From NCBI GenBank assembly GCA_017430835.1, contig JAFRMD010000179.1, positions 1 to 62,071 on the forward strand: DNA of 62,071 nucleotides. The letters are read 5' to 3'. Both the position numbers and the translations under genes were made by a program. Source of the stretch: Methanosphaera sp. (lineage in GTDB: Archaea; Methanobacteriota; Methanobacteria; Methanobacteriales; Methanobacteriaceae). The notes beneath the pieces are model-generated. The model did no database searches, had not been told where the DNA came from, and saw only the letters and a program-made list of their open reading frames with translations. Below are positions 27,597 through 36,820 of the stretch, in pieces; positions within the stretch are counted from its first letter, which is position 1, and the number at the start of each line of letters is the position of its first letter.

Positions 27597-28082
27597 ATGG
27601 TTAAATACATTCCAAATTATTATGCAATACTAAAAATAGACGAAGACGCTGATAAGAACACTATTCGTGAAGCTTATGAAAAATTATCAAAGAAATACAA
27701 ACAATCATCCAATCAAAGTAAAAAATCAAAACAGTTATGCAAATTTACTAACGATGCATATATTGTATTGTCTGATGATAAAAAACGAAAAAAATATGAC
27801 AAAATACTAAAAGAAGCAAAATCAAATAAAACCAAACCAAGTAAAAAGATTAATAAGAATACGGTAAAAAACGCTAAGGATGCTGTTAATTTTGTACAGG
27901 ACAATTATGACATAATCTCAAATATATTTAAAACTGGTTCAAAATTTATGAAAGGAAGAACATTATTTACTGGAACAAATATAATTATTGGTGGAGCCAT
28001 GGCTGGTTATGGTGTTAAAAAGGGTAGAGATTACATGGCTAAACGTAGAGGTGAAAATAAGAGGAATAATCCTTTATATTAA
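27597..28082 (+). CDS. J-domain-like protein lacking HPD, with C-terminal hydrophobic glycine-rich segment
   Basis: The opening NYYAILKIDEDADKNTIREA, then YEKLSKKYKQ and FTNDAYIVLSDDKKRKKYDKIL, follows J-domain helices I-IV. The HPD tripeptide that stimulates Hsp70 is absent: the loop reads YKQSSNQSK. After a lysine-rich linker comes a hydrophobic segment with IIIGGAMAGYGVKKGRDYM. GTG 27588 is in frame, but GTGA there looks like the SD for ATG 27597. A degenerate co-chaperone or scaffold at the membrane is possible. Confidence 0.75.
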   Translation: MVKYIPNYYAILKIDEDADKNTIREAYEKLSKKYKQSSNQSKKSKQLCKFTNDAYIVLSDDKKRKKYDKILKEAKSNKTKPSKKINKNTVKNAKDAVNFVQDNYDIISNIFKTGSKFMKGRTLFTGTNIIIGGAMAGYGVKKGRDYMAKRRGENKRNNPLY

Positions 28083-28140
28083 TCCCAATTAAACTGAATA
28101 AAAAAATAGAAATTATTGAAAAAAAGAAGTATAATTAAAG

Positions 28141-29307
28141 TTATGGCATTATTTCATCCATAACTTCTACTACTTTATCTAATTCTTCTCTGGTGATGAC
28201 AAGTGGTGGTACAAATCGTACAACAGTACCATTTGCAACGTTTATTAAAACTCCTTTTTCTTGAGCTTTAGTTACTAATTCTCCACATTCATAGTTTAGT
28301 TCCACACCCACCATTAGTCCATGACCTCTTACATCGATGATGCAGTCATGTTTTTCTTTGAGTGCTTCTAGTTTTTCCATGAAGTATAAACCATTTTCGT
28401 GTGACTTGTTTACTAAGTCTTCTTCTTCATAAATATCAAGTACTGTGTTTGCTGCTGCACATACAAATGGTGATCCACCAAAGGTTGTTGCGTGACTTCC
28501 TGGCTGGAAAGCATCTGCTACTTCTTTTTTTGCAAGAACTGCTCCCATTGGAAGTCCTCCAGCTATAGCCTTTGCACATGTTGTTATATCAGGTACTGTG
28601 TTTGTTAATTCTGATGCAAACATTTTTCCTGTTCTTCCATAACCTGTTTGTACTTCGTCAAAGATTAAAAGTATTCCTTTTTCATCACATATTTTTCTTA
28701 AGGATGGCAAGTAATCATCATCTGGTACTCTTACACCACTTTCTCCTTGGATTGGTTCTACTAAGATGGCTGCTGTGTCATCGCTTATTGCTTCCTTAAT
28801 TTGTTCTATGTCATTATAGTCAACGTGTTTAAATCCTGCTGGAAGTGGTGCGAATCCTTTCTGGTATTTTGGTTGTCCTGTTGCAGTTATGGTTGCAAGT
28901 GTTCTTCCGTGGAATGAATTCCATGTTGCAATTATTTCTCCTTTTCCTGTGTATTTTCTTGCGAGTTTTATTGCTCCTTCGTTTGCTCCTGCTCCACTGT
29001 TTGCAAAGAATACCTTGTCGTGAGGTGAAACTTCCACCAGTCTTTTAGCAAATGTTGCCTGTTCCTCTGTGTAGTAAAGGTTTGAAACATGTATCATTTT
29101 TTCCAATTGTTTTGATAAGTTTTCAGTCATTTTCTTATGAGTATGACCGATATTGTTTACTGCTATACCGGCTACACAGTCAATGTATTCTTTTCCGTCC
29201 TTATCATAGACTATACTTCCATGAGCATGATCTATAACCAAATCATATCTTCCATATGTATGCATTACATATTCATCTAGGGTTGTTTTAATTTCATCTG
29301 AATTCAA
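28141..29307 (-). CDS. argD: Acetylornithine aminotransferase
   Basis: This is a class III PLP aminotransferase of 388 residues. It has NSGAGANEGAIKLARKYTGK, the PLP-contact motif FDEVQTGYGRTGK (216-228) and the Schiff-base lysine K246 in TCAKAIAGGLPMGAVL. It converts N-acetylglutamate semialdehyde to N-acetylornithine with glutamate as donor, and may also act in lysine-type pathways. The gene is divergent from the cyclophilin gene with about 185 bases between. argF lies at 32.8 kb, so arginine genes are near but not in one operon. Confidence 0.93.
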   Translation of the reverse strand: MNSDEIKTTLDEYVMHTYGRYDLVIDHAHGSIVYDKDGKEYIDCVAGIAVNNIGHTHKKMTENLSKQLEKMIHVSNLYYTEEQATFAKRLVEVSPHDKVFFANSGAGANEGAIKLARKYTGKGEIIATWNSFHGRTLATITATGQPKYQKGFAPLPAGFKHVDYNDIEQIKEAISDDTAAILVEPIQGESGVRVPDDDYLPSLRKICDEKGILLIFDEVQTGYGRTGKMFASELTNTVPDITTCAKAIAGGLPMGAVLAKKEVADAFQPGSHATTFGGSPFVCAAANTVLDIYEEEDLVNKSHENGLYFMEKLEALKEKHDCIIDVRGHGLMVGVELNYECGELVTKAQEKGVLINVANGTVVRFVPPLVITREELDKVVEVMDEIMP

Positions 29308-29494
29308 ATTATAGCCTCCATTTCTTTTTAAATAACATAATTAAAATGATAGTAAGTTACTGTATATAATTATATAAAGTATAAGTTTTAAGATTTACTA
29401 TTTGTGTATTGGATAAAATCTACTTTTAAGTTTTCTATTTATTACAAAAAATTTTAATTAGTTTGTTGTACATAACTATTATAAGGTGAAATTA

Positions 29495-29932
29495 ATGAAA
29501 AAAGCCGTTATAAAGACAAATAAAGGTGACATTGAATTAGAATTATTCCCTAATGAAGCACCTGGAACAGTAGAAAATTTTGAAAAATTAGCAAAAGAAG
29601 GATTTTATGATGGTCTAACATTCCACAGAGTCATACCGGACTTTGTAATACAAGGTGGTTGTCCTCGTGGTGACGGTACTGGCGGACCTGGTTACACTAT
29701 TAAATGTGAAACTGAAGGAAACCCTCATAAACATGGTACTGGAGCTTTATCCATGGCACATGCTGGTAAAGATACTGGTGGAAGTCAATTCTTTATTACA
29801 CATTCTCCACAACCTCATCTTGATGGTGTTCACACCGTATTTGGTCAGGTAATTGACAGCAAAAGTATGGATGTTGTCTATGACATTAGACAGGGAGATG
29901 TTATGAATACAATTGTCATTATTGATGACTAA
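29495..29932 (+). CDS. Peptidyl-prolyl cis-trans isomerase, cyclophilin type
   Basis: Cyclophilin hallmarks are all present: [13 protein letters not shown] (catalytic R), [30 protein letters not shown] and [11 protein letters not shown]. It is a minimal single-domain form of 145 residues without a signal peptide, so a cytoplasmic folding helper. GTG 29486 is in frame, but GGTGA at 29484-29488 is the SD for ATG 29495, where homologs begin ([17 protein letters not shown]). It is probably monocistronic. Confidence 0.95.
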   Translation: MKKAVIKTNKGDIELELFPNEAPGTVENFEKLAKEGFYDGLTFHRVIPDFVIQGGCPRGDGTGGPGYTIKCETEGNPHKHGTGALSMAHAGKDTGGSQFFITHSPQPHLDGVHTVFGQVIDSKSMDVVYDIRQGDVMNTIVIIDD

Positions 29933-30029
29933 AAACATATAATAATAATGAAAAATAAATAATTAATTAGAATTTAAAATATTCATTCATCCCCTCCCAA
30001 ATACATTTTCTATCTATTTATCTTGTAAT

Positions 30030-30971
30030 TTACTTATTAGCTTTTAATTTTTCTGTTAATCCACTTAATCGTGCATAATTAAAGAGATATAATTGAATAT
30101 AACCTGAATAATCTCCAAATTTATCTTGTGCGAAGTTCATTATTTTTTTGTTTGTTGGTTTTTGTCCTTTAAAATAAAGATGTGTTGTTATTCTGTTTAT
30201 CCATACGTCAACCGGATATGCTTCATGCTTGTTATAGCCATACAATAGTATGCAATCAGCTACTTTTGGACCTACTCCTTCAAGTTCTGTTATTTTATTA
30301 AATGCCTTATCATATGATAAGTTGCTTATTTTCTGATGATAATTATTTTCACCTAATATCATTTTGGTAGAGTTTAACATGTAGGAACTTCTATATCCTA
30401 CGCCATAACTTTTCAAACCTTTTTCAGTATCAGGTATCGTTATGAACTCGTTTTCCTTTGGAAATTGATAATATTCTTTTCCATTTAATTTTATTTTTTC
30501 TCCATATGCCTGTTTTATTTGATTTATTGATTTTGTCCATCTTTTTATTGAGTTATTTGCAGAACATATAGAAGATATTATGCATTCATATGGAAATTGT
30601 GCCTTGAATAATCTTAAGCCCTTGTTGAAGTTATAAACCTCATTTAACTCTTCATTATTATCCAAATAATCATATACTTTTGTTATATCATAATCAAGGT
30701 CAAAAATATAGAATAGCTTATTTCTTAACTTTTCTTCATCTATATTATTTTCAGAGTAAAAGTTTACCTTTAATTCTTCATTACATTCCTTTTGGGATAT
30801 TTCTACAAGTACTTCTTCTTCATCAAGTGTTATTGTTTCATAATATTTTCTGTTTTCTTCTTTCCATGGTGGTTGACTGGTTTGACCTGAGTACATTGTT
30901 GTCTTTAAGTCAAAGTCTCCCGGGTATTCATCATATCCTATGAACAGTTGTCCTGAAATCATAATTATCAT
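30030..30971 (-). CDS. 8-oxoguanine DNA glycosylase/AP lyase, HhH-GPD family
   Basis: The 313-residue protein has an N-terminal OGG-type beta domain and the HhH-GPD core ELEGVGPKVADCILLYGYNK with catalytic lysine K236. PVDVWINRI carries catalytic D255. This arrangement matches the Ogg1-type glycosylases that remove 8-oxoguanine and cut the abasic site. The HhH motif lacks the C-terminal FeS cysteines of MutY/Nth, as expected for Ogg. It is the last gene of an apparent argF-hisF-Ntn hydrolase-ogg operon, 27 bases after the previous gene. Confidence 0.88.
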   Translation of the reverse strand: MIIMISGQLFIGYDEYPGDFDLKTTMYSGQTSQPPWKEENRKYYETITLDEEEVLVEISQKECNEELKVNFYSENNIDEEKLRNKLFYIFDLDYDITKVYDYLDNNEELNEVYNFNKGLRLFKAQFPYECIISSICSANNSIKRWTKSINQIKQAYGEKIKLNGKEYYQFPKENEFITIPDTEKGLKSYGVGYRSSYMLNSTKMILGENNYHQKISNLSYDKAFNKITELEGVGPKVADCILLYGYNKHEAYPVDVWINRITTHLYFKGQKPTNKKIMNFAQDKFGDYSGYIQLYLFNYARLSGLTEKLKANK

Positions 30972-30998
30972 CTTAAAAAAATAGTTAAATATTGGTGG

Positions 30999-31922
30999 TT
31001 AAATTTGTTCAGAGTATGTGACTTCTTTCTTGTTAACCCAGGTTATTCCATCTTTAGTGATTAAGACCACATCTACTGGTCCGCCAACACCCTGTATTTC
31101 ACCAACGTCCATGCTTATTCCATCAGCATATCTTTGCATTATTGATGTTGACTTTATTAGAAATACTGCTAAGTCAACAGCATCCTGAAGTGTTATTAAA
31201 CTCCATTGAATGTTATATTCAAGTCCTCTTATCTGATTGGTAAAATCATCAAATGAATTTTTTGACATGGCATTTACATAAGGTACCTTAAATATTTTGG
31301 AATCATAACCCAATATAATTCTTGAGACTACATCTCCCTGACCTACCCATGTACAACCAAATTCATTATCCTTTCGTTTTATGTATAATTCACCGGGCGA
31401 GTTTACTTCAAAGGTTTGAGTACTTCCATCATTATTGTATCCGCTTACTATAAGATTTACTGGTTCAACATTTAAATGTCCTTCCTTTATTCGTCCTGAG
31501 GGCTGTTTTATTTTAAAGTCAATTGAATCTTCTTTGCGTTCAAGGGATAATATTTTATCACCGTTTCTTTCGGCTTCAATTTCGAGTTGTTGGGCTGAAA
31601 CATCCAATTGTTTTTCCCATGGGTATTGTTTGTTAATATAGTCATGAAGTCTGTTGGCAATTTCTTCAACGCTAAGATTGTTTAGATTGTTTGATTTTTT
31701 AAAATCTTCTATGTAATCTGAGACATTTTTTCTAATTCCTGAATTATCTGCAAAGAATGCTAGACCTGCTGTTCCAACAATTACCCTATCATTTAATGAA
31801 AACAATTTCATAGCTGAGTTGGTGGATATTCTTGTATATTGTTTTATATTACGTTCTGATTGTCTGCTGTCTGCTGCCATCACAATTCCTTGTGGTGTTA
31901 CTATGTTAACTATGAGCGTCAT
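30999..31922 (-). CDS. Proteasome beta-subunit-like Ntn hydrolase
   Basis: After Met comes T2, then TLIVNIVTPQGIVMAADSRQ. If Met is removed, T1 is the N-terminal nucleophile and D17 falls exactly at the proteasome position. A lysine in SAMKLFSLNDRVIVGTAG matches the KLF-type lysine 33 strand. No propeptide is needed. At 307 residues it is about 100 longer than archaeal PsmB, with extra sequence in the middle and a C-terminal GEIQGVGGPVDVVLITKDG strand. I infer a self-standing Ntn amidohydrolase or peptidase rather than the core proteasome subunit. It lies in the argF-hisF operon. Confidence 0.8.
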   Translation of the reverse strand: MTLIVNIVTPQGIVMAADSRQSERNIKQYTRISTNSAMKLFSLNDRVIVGTAGLAFFADNSGIRKNVSDYIEDFKKSNNLNNLSVEEIANRLHDYINKQYPWEKQLDVSAQQLEIEAERNGDKILSLERKEDSIDFKIKQPSGRIKEGHLNVEPVNLIVSGYNNDGSTQTFEVNSPGELYIKRKDNEFGCTWVGQGDVVSRIILGYDSKIFKVPYVNAMSKNSFDDFTNQIRGLEYNIQWSLITLQDAVDLAVFLIKSTSIMQRYADGISMDVGEIQGVGGPVDVVLITKDGITWVNKKEVTYSEQI

Positions 31923-31944
31923 TTTATTCTCCTGAATTTTATTG

Positions 31945-32769
31945 TTATATTCTTATTGGAATTTCTTTTTCGTTTAAGTATTTTTTTACCTCTGGTATGG
32001 GATATTCATCAAAATGGAATATGCTTGCAGCCAGTGCGGCATCTGCTTCCCCTTTTGTGAATGCCTCATATAAATGTTCTGGATTTCCTACGCCACCAGA
32101 TGCTATTACGGGTATGGACACATTTCTACTTATTGTTCGTGTTAGGTCCAAGTCATAGCCTACTTTTGTTCCGTCACGATCCATACTGGTAAGCAGTATT
32201 TCCCCGGCTCCCCTTTCTTCACATTCTATAGCCCATTTAACTGCATCAATGCCTGTGAATTCTCGTCCGCCATATATGCTGCAGTCAAACCAACAGTATC
32301 CTTTTTCTGTTTCTACAATGTAATGTTCATCCGATTCGTCGGGATTTTCAACATATCTTCTTTTGGCATCAATTCCTATTACACATGCTTGACTACCAAC
32401 ATGTTCGGATGCTTGGTTTATTAGTGATGGATTATGTATTGCTGCCGTATTAGTGGAACATTTATCAGCCCCAGCTTTAAGCATATTAACATAATCTTCA
32501 ACTTCGCGTATTCCACCACCTACACATATAGGGCAGAAGACATTTTCTACGGTTTTTTTAATTACGTCGGCCATGGTTGACCTACGTTCATGCGAAGCAG
32601 TAATATCCAGAAATACTATTTCATCGGCTCCCTGTTCATAATACTTTGTAGCAAGTTCTACAGGATTTCCTGCATAGCGTATTTGTTTAAATTCTACTCC
32701 TTTAACTACTCTTCCTTCTGGTACCTGTAAATCACAATCTAAACATGGAATTATTCTCTTTGATAACAT
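31945..32769 (-). CDS. hisF: Imidazole glycerol phosphate synthase, cyclase subunit
   Basis: This (beta-alpha)8 barrel starts [13 protein letters not shown] with catalytic D11, and VIGIDAKRR carries the second catalytic aspartate (D134). Phosphate-binding signatures ICVGGGIRE and [12 protein letters not shown] are also present. HisF turns PRFAR plus ammonia from HisH into imidazole glycerol phosphate and AICAR in histidine synthesis. At 274 residues it is slightly longer than the usual 250, with an insertion near residues 139-155. HisH is not in the window. Confidence 0.95.
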   Translation of the reverse strand: MLSKRIIPCLDCDLQVPEGRVVKGVEFKQIRYAGNPVELATKYYEQGADEIVFLDITASHERRSTMADVIKKTVENVFCPICVGGGIREVEDYVNMLKAGADKCSTNTAAIHNPSLINQASEHVGSQACVIGIDAKRRYVENPDESDEHYIVETEKGYCWFDCSIYGGREFTGIDAVKWAIECEERGAGEILLTSMDRDGTKVGYDLDLTRTISRNVSIPVIASGGVGNPEHLYEAFTKGEADAALAASIFHFDEYPIPEVKKYLNEKEIPIRI

Positions 32770-32816
32770 ATCTATTCACTCAAAAAAATAATTAATTAGG
32801 GGGAAGGGAATTTAAT

Positions 32817-33722
32817 CTATTCTTTAAGTAATTTGTAAAGGATTGCCTTTTGTGCATGTAATCTGTTTTCTGCCTGATCCCAGATTGCAGATTGTCTTGA
32901 AGTCATTACATCATCAGTAATTTCCTGACCACGAATTGCTGGAAGACAATGCATTACAATAGCATCATCCTTTGCTTGTGACAATAATGCAGAATTAATC
33001 TGATAGTTCTTCAATACCTTTTGTCTTTCTTCGGATTCTGCTTCATCACCCATACTTACCCATACATCCGTATAAAGAATATCAGCACCTTTGACTGCTT
33101 TGTTGACATCATGTTCAATATTGATGGTTGAAGTTGTCTTTTTTGCTTCTTTTAGTGCTAAATTATATATTTCTTCATCCGGTTCATAACCTTCTGGACA
33201 GGCTACTGTCATATCCATTCCAGTATATGCTGCACCTAGAAGAAGTGAATTGCAAACATTGTTCCCATCACCAACAAAAACAAATTTTCTATTGAAATCA
33301 CCCTTATACTCTTTAATAGTTAATAAATCTGCAAATGTCTGACAAGGATGTTCTTTATCAGTTAAACCATTGATGATTGGAATATCTGCATATTTTATTA
33401 ATTCTGCAACACTTTCATGACTTTTTGCACGTATCATGACACAGTCAAGAAACCTTGAAAGAACCCTTGCAGTATCTGATATAGGTTCTCCCCTACCAAT
33501 TTGCAAATCATTGCTTGATAAATATAATGGCGTTCCACCAAGCTGGTGCATTCCCACTTCAAAAGATACCCTTGTACGTGTTGATGATTTCTCAAAAACC
33601 ATTCCCAAATACTTATCAGTCAAGGGTTTACCTTTAATTTCACCTGATTTAAGAGCTGATGCAATATCTAAAATTTCCCACAATTCATCCTTAGCATCAG
33701 CCATTGATAATAAACTTTCCAT
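32817..33722 (-). CDS. argF: Ornithine carbamoyltransferase
   Basis: The carbamoyl-phosphate site SSTRTR is at 46-51. The signature HPCQ (in [13 protein letters not shown]) and the ornithine-side HCLPA motif are all present in a 301-residue protein, the usual size. It makes citrulline from ornithine and carbamoyl phosphate in arginine synthesis. The GGAAGG SD precedes ATG 33722, and AT-rich promoter-like DNA lies just upstream. It likely heads the four-gene minus-strand unit ending at 30030. Confidence 0.95.
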   Translation of the reverse strand: MESLLSMADAKDELWEILDIASALKSGEIKGKPLTDKYLGMVFEKSSTRTRVSFEVGMHQLGGTPLYLSSNDLQIGRGEPISDTARVLSRFLDCVMIRAKSHESVAELIKYADIPIINGLTDKEHPCQTFADLLTIKEYKGDFNRKFVFVGDGNNVCNSLLLGAAYTGMDMTVACPEGYEPDEEIYNLALKEAKKTTSTINIEHDVNKAVKGADILYTDVWVSMGDEAESEERQKVLKNYQINSALLSQAKDDAIVMHCLPAIRGQEITDDVMTSRQSAIWDQAENRLHAQKAILYKLLKE

Positions 33723-34049
33723 GTTATCCTTCCCATAAAATTATAATTAAAATATTCAACAATAAATAATATATTTTTTTGTCTTTCATAATTAAAAAAG
33801 TATTAGGTTTAGACGTGAAAAATATTTAAATATTTTTGTTAAGATTTATCTTTGAATCTTTTTTATCTAAAATTACACTAAATTTCATTTAATTAGAACA
33901 TAAAATATATGATTCATAGTATTTATAATTTAAAGTTAAAGTTGACAATATTTTTATATTTAATCATCATATTCTTAAAAAAATGTTATGTATAAAATGA
34001 AAATATTTAAAAAAGAGTAAAATGAGGAGGTTTAATCTAAAAGTAGTGT
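33723..34049. other. AT-rich spacer between argF and purD
   Basis: About 330 bases hold the argF promoter (TATA-like AT stretch at about 33755-33775) and the purD 3' end. An AGGAGG word at 34025-34030 on the plus strand is followed by no usable reading frame. I see nothing else. Confidence 0.4.
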
Positions 34050-34069
34050 AGTTAGATTAAGATCTAACT
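34050..34069 (-). terminator. Hairpin straddling the purD stop codon
   Basis: An 8-bp perfect inverted repeat, AGTTAGAT / ATCTAACT with a 4-base loop, is centred on the purD stop codon (34057-34059). In the mRNA the stop codon would lie partly in the stem. T-rich sequence occurs only about 35 bases further on, so it may protect the 3' end or affect termination of translation rather than be a simple terminator. Confidence 0.35.
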
Positions 34070-35373
34070 TCTTCCATATGTTTTATTTTTTCATTTAATA
34101 GTTTTTCTGTTGCTACATCACTTCTGTGATATATGTCACCGTTAATGTATTTTATTGCTTCTTCACATGCAATTTCTGCTTCTTCTATTGTGTCTCTTAC
34201 TGCCAGTACTCCAAGGGCTCTTGATGAAGTTAATCTGACATCATCATTGTCGTCTTGATATACTGCTGCATAGTATACCTCTGCATCCAAATCTTTGATT
34301 TTATCTTCATCTACTTCCAGTACAGTGTCTGCAGCTTTTGTGTTTGGATAGTTGTTTGGTACTACGTATTTGCATACTGATGCCTTATTCTCGAATTTTG
34401 CATCTTCTAATTTTCCACATACTATTTGTTTTGATATTTTTGCAAAGTCGTCGTCTATTAGTGCGAGTACGTTCATTGATTCCGGGTCTCCGAATCTTGC
34501 ATTGTATTCTATTACTTTTGGTCCGTCTTTTGTGATCATGAATTGACCGTATAATATTCCTTTGTATGGTTCTGCTTCTTTTGCTATTGCATCTACTGTT
34601 TCTTTCATTATTTCCACTGATGCATCATATTCTTCCTGTGATAGGAATGGTAGTAAGTGATTTGTATCTGAGTATGATCCCATTCCACCAGTGATTGGAC
34701 CTTTGTTTCCTTCAAATGCATGTGGATGGTCTTGTGCTGCCGGCATTGCTACTAGGTTTTTTCCGTCAACGAATGCTTGTATAGTGTATTCTTCTCCTAC
34801 CAGTAGTTCTTCTATTACTACTCCTTCAAATCCTCCCATTTTTTGTTCAAAGATTTCTTTTACGTATTCTTTTGCTTCTTCATTATCTGCTAGTTGGTCG
34901 CCTACTATTTTAACTCCTTTTCCTCCAGTTAATCCTATTGGTTTTACTACAACCGGTTCATTAAATGAGTCTATAAATTCGAATGCTTCTTCCAAGTCAT
35001 AAAATGTTCCATATTTTATTGAACCAGGTATTTTATAATCTTCAAATAGTTTTCTCATGAATGCTTTATTTGTTTCAATTTGAGCGGCTGATTTTGCAGG
35101 TCCTACTGAGCATATTCCTTCTTTTTTTAGTTCGTCCACTATTCCTTTTTCTAGTGGTGCTTCCGGACCGATAAATGCTATTTCTACATTGTTTTTCTTT
35201 GCAAATTCTATTATGCATTTAAAGTCTGATTCATCTCCTACATGGTATTCTTTGGATATTTTTGCAAGACCTGGGTTTTTTCTTCCCATATATGTATATA
35301 CTTCGGCTGTTTTATCTAATGCTTTGGCTATTGCGTGTTCTCTTGCTCCGCTACCAACAACTAATATCTTCAT
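34057..35373 (-). CDS. purD: Phosphoribosylamine--glycine ligase (GAR synthetase)
   Basis: This ATP-grasp enzyme of 438 residues has MKILVVGSGAREHAIAKAL at the N terminus, FIGPEAPLEKGIVDELKKEG, the ATP-binding VVVKPIGLTGGKGVKIV, EGNKGPITGGMGSYSD and VIEYNARFGDPE. All PurD landmarks are intact. It catalyses the second step of purine synthesis. It appears monocistronic and is divergent from the GNAT gene with a 300-base spacer. The 3' hairpin overlaps its stop codon. Confidence 0.96.
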   Translation of the reverse strand: MKILVVGSGAREHAIAKALDKTAEVYTYMGRKNPGLAKISKEYHVGDESDFKCIIEFAKKNNVEIAFIGPEAPLEKGIVDELKKEGICSVGPAKSAAQIETNKAFMRKLFEDYKIPGSIKYGTFYDLEEAFEFIDSFNEPVVVKPIGLTGGKGVKIVGDQLADNEEAKEYVKEIFEQKMGGFEGVVIEELLVGEEYTIQAFVDGKNLVAMPAAQDHPHAFEGNKGPITGGMGSYSDTNHLLPFLSQEEYDASVEIMKETVDAIAKEAEPYKGILYGQFMITKDGPKVIEYNARFGDPESMNVLALIDDDFAKISKQIVCGKLEDAKFENKASVCKYVVPNNYPNTKAADTVLEVDEDKIKDLDAEVYYAAVYQDDNDDVRLTSSRALGVLAVRDTIEEAEIACEEAIKYINGDIYHRSDVATEKLLNEKIKHMEEVRS

Positions 35374-35536
35374 CTTGTTACACGTCCTAATTTATTAAAT
35401 GAAAAATTTTCTTATTATGTATATTATATGTAAGATTTTTTATTTACTTTTTTTTAATTAGTTATTTTTAAAATATTTTTAAGAATTATTATTTTAGAAT
35501 ATCGATATGTAATAATATTTGGTGTTTTTTTGATTG

Positions 35537-35547
35537 AAAAGTAATAC
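35537..35547. promoter_or_regulatory. GTAATAC motif upstream of the GNAT gene
   Basis: AAAAGTAATAC is a left half plus centre of the AAAAGTA-W-TACTTTT palindrome found near the two ABC operons. A TATA-like TTATATATATT follows about ten bases downstream, so this motif is positioned as an upstream promoter element for the GNAT gene. Confidence 0.4.
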
Positions 35548-35605
35548 AAATGATAATTATATATATTACAAATGCCATAAAGAATAGTAATAACTATAAA
35601 ATATT

Positions 35606-35616
35606 AAGTATTACTT
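35606..35616. promoter_or_regulatory. Operator-like palindrome in the GNAT leader
   Basis: AAGTATTACTT is a perfect 11-base palindrome around a central T. It is the same core as the operators near the two importer operons. It lies about 55 bases upstream of the GNAT SD and downstream of the TATA-like stretch, where a bound repressor would block transcription. Confidence 0.5.
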
Positions 35617-35670
35617 TTTATGGTTATTAACATTACAAAATAATAATAAGAATAAATAATGGTGGAAACT

Positions 35671-36180
35671 ATGAACATAGAAATTATGGAATTGAATGAA
35701 GAAAATATAGAAAAATACCATGTAGAGAAATTCTTATTCAGAATGATAAAAGAAAGTTATAATCTGGACTATGTGCCAGAATACCATTACGATGTAAAAA
35801 ATCTTTATGAATATTATATTAAGCCTCTCAAAAATAATTTTTATATAGCTATTAATAAAGAAAATGATAAACTAGTTGGAACTTCAGGAATCAGAGGATA
35901 TGACAAAGACTATAATTTAAAAAACAAAAAATATACCTTAGATAAGACTGCTAGTTTATACAGATTATTTGTAGAAAAAGAATATCGTCATAACAAAATT
36001 GCTTCAACCATGCTAAAACATATAGAAGAATTTTGTAAAAAAAGCGGTTATAACGAGATTTACCTCCATACACAAAAGGATAGTTACGGTGCTCTACCAT
36101 TTTGGTTAAACCAACATTACGAAATTATATCCCAATCCCTAGACTCTCTCGGAACAATCCACATGGAAAAAATTCTATAA
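35671..36180 (+). CDS. GNAT family N-acetyltransferase
   Basis: The acetyl-CoA site is the segment LYRLFVEKEYRHNKIASTMLKHIEEF (R-x-x-x-x-A type, about residues 107-132), followed by EIYLHTQKD and GALPFWLNQHYEII. The frame opens at ATG 35659, but GGTGG lies between it and ATG 35671, which I choose. The substrate is unknown. The gene converges on the ABC operon and shares that operon's palindromic motif in its upstream region, so it may modify a compound linked to the importer's substrate. Confidence 0.82.
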   Translation: MNIEIMELNEENIEKYHVEKFLFRMIKESYNLDYVPEYHYDVKNLYEYYIKPLKNNFYIAINKENDKLVGTSGIRGYDKDYNLKNKKYTLDKTASLYRLFVEKEYRHNKIASTMLKHIEEFCKKSGYNEIYLHTQKDSYGALPFWLNQHYEIISQSLDSLGTIHMEKIL

Positions 36181-36188
36181 AAAAAAGT

Positions 36189-36214
36189 AGACTAAAAAGA
36201 AATGTTTTTAGTCT
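36189..36214. terminator. Bidirectional terminator between the GNAT gene and the ABC operon
   Basis: A perfect 10-bp stem, AGACTAAAAA / TTTTTAGTCT with loop GAAATG, lies between convergent genes and covers the stop codon of the ATPase. Read on the minus strand, it is followed by ACTTTTTTT, a classic intrinsic-terminator form for the ABC operon. Toward the plus strand no T tract follows, so it is weaker there. Confidence 0.6.
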
Positions 36215-36819
36215 TCATCCATAATTTCTGACAAAAATACAATAGAATCACAAATTCTATTAAGTAACTTTTTGTCGTGACTAACAACCAAAACTCCGAT
36301 ACTGTTTTTCTTAGCAATACTTAGTAAGCTTTTCCAAATTTGTACCTGAGTAACTGCATCAAGCATTGTTGTTATTTCATCTGCAATAATAAATTTAGTT
36401 TTAGGATTTAATGCACGCAGTATACTAAAGCGTTGCAATTCACCACCTGACAATTCGGAAGGATAACGATCAAACCACTCTTTTTTAATTCCAAATTCAT
36501 CCAATACTTCCTCGGATGGAATCCATGATTCTTCCAGAACGCTTTTCATCTTCCATCGAGGATTCATGATTTTTTCAGGATGCTGATATATCAACTGGAT
36601 AGGATTATAGCCTTTTTCATGTTTTTTATCATTAATTAGTACATTGCCCTCATATTCCTTAATAAATCCAGTTAATACCTTACATAAAGTACTTTTTCCA
36701 GAACCGCTATCACCGAACAAACCGATTATTTGATTTGAATTAATGGTTATGTTAAGATTGTTTAGAATTTGATTACTGCCATAACTAAAACTAACATTTT
36801 CTGCCTTTAACGTATCCAT
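36208..36819 (-). CDS. ABC importer ATPase, NikE/DppF-like (operon 1)
   Basis: Walker A is GDSGSGKST. The Q-loop region is IQLIYQHPEKIMNPRWKMKS, the signature is LSGGELQRFSI and Walker B is KFIIADEITTMLDAVTQVQIW. The frame reaches ATG 36831, but GGTGATTAAT before ATG 36819 is a better SD. That start gives 203 residues, the same as the paralog at 41545-42156. It is the last gene of operon 1 and powers uptake with the NikD-like partner. The ITTMLDAVTQ form is typical of nickel/opine importers. Confidence 0.88.
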   Translation of the reverse strand: MDTLKAENVSFSYGSNQILNNLNITINSNQIIGLFGDSGSGKSTLCKVLTGFIKEYEGNVLINDKKHEKGYNPIQLIYQHPEKIMNPRWKMKSVLEESWIPSEEVLDEFGIKKEWFDRYPSELSGGELQRFSILRALNPKTKFIIADEITTMLDAVTQVQIWKSLLSIAKKNSIGVLVVSHDKKLLNRICDSIVFLSEIMDED

Positions 36820-36820
36820 A

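Noticed and set aside
34691..35002. Plus-strand open frame opposite purD
   Set aside because: It is a shadow of the clear PurD ATP-grasp frame, and its sequence is unrelated to any fold.
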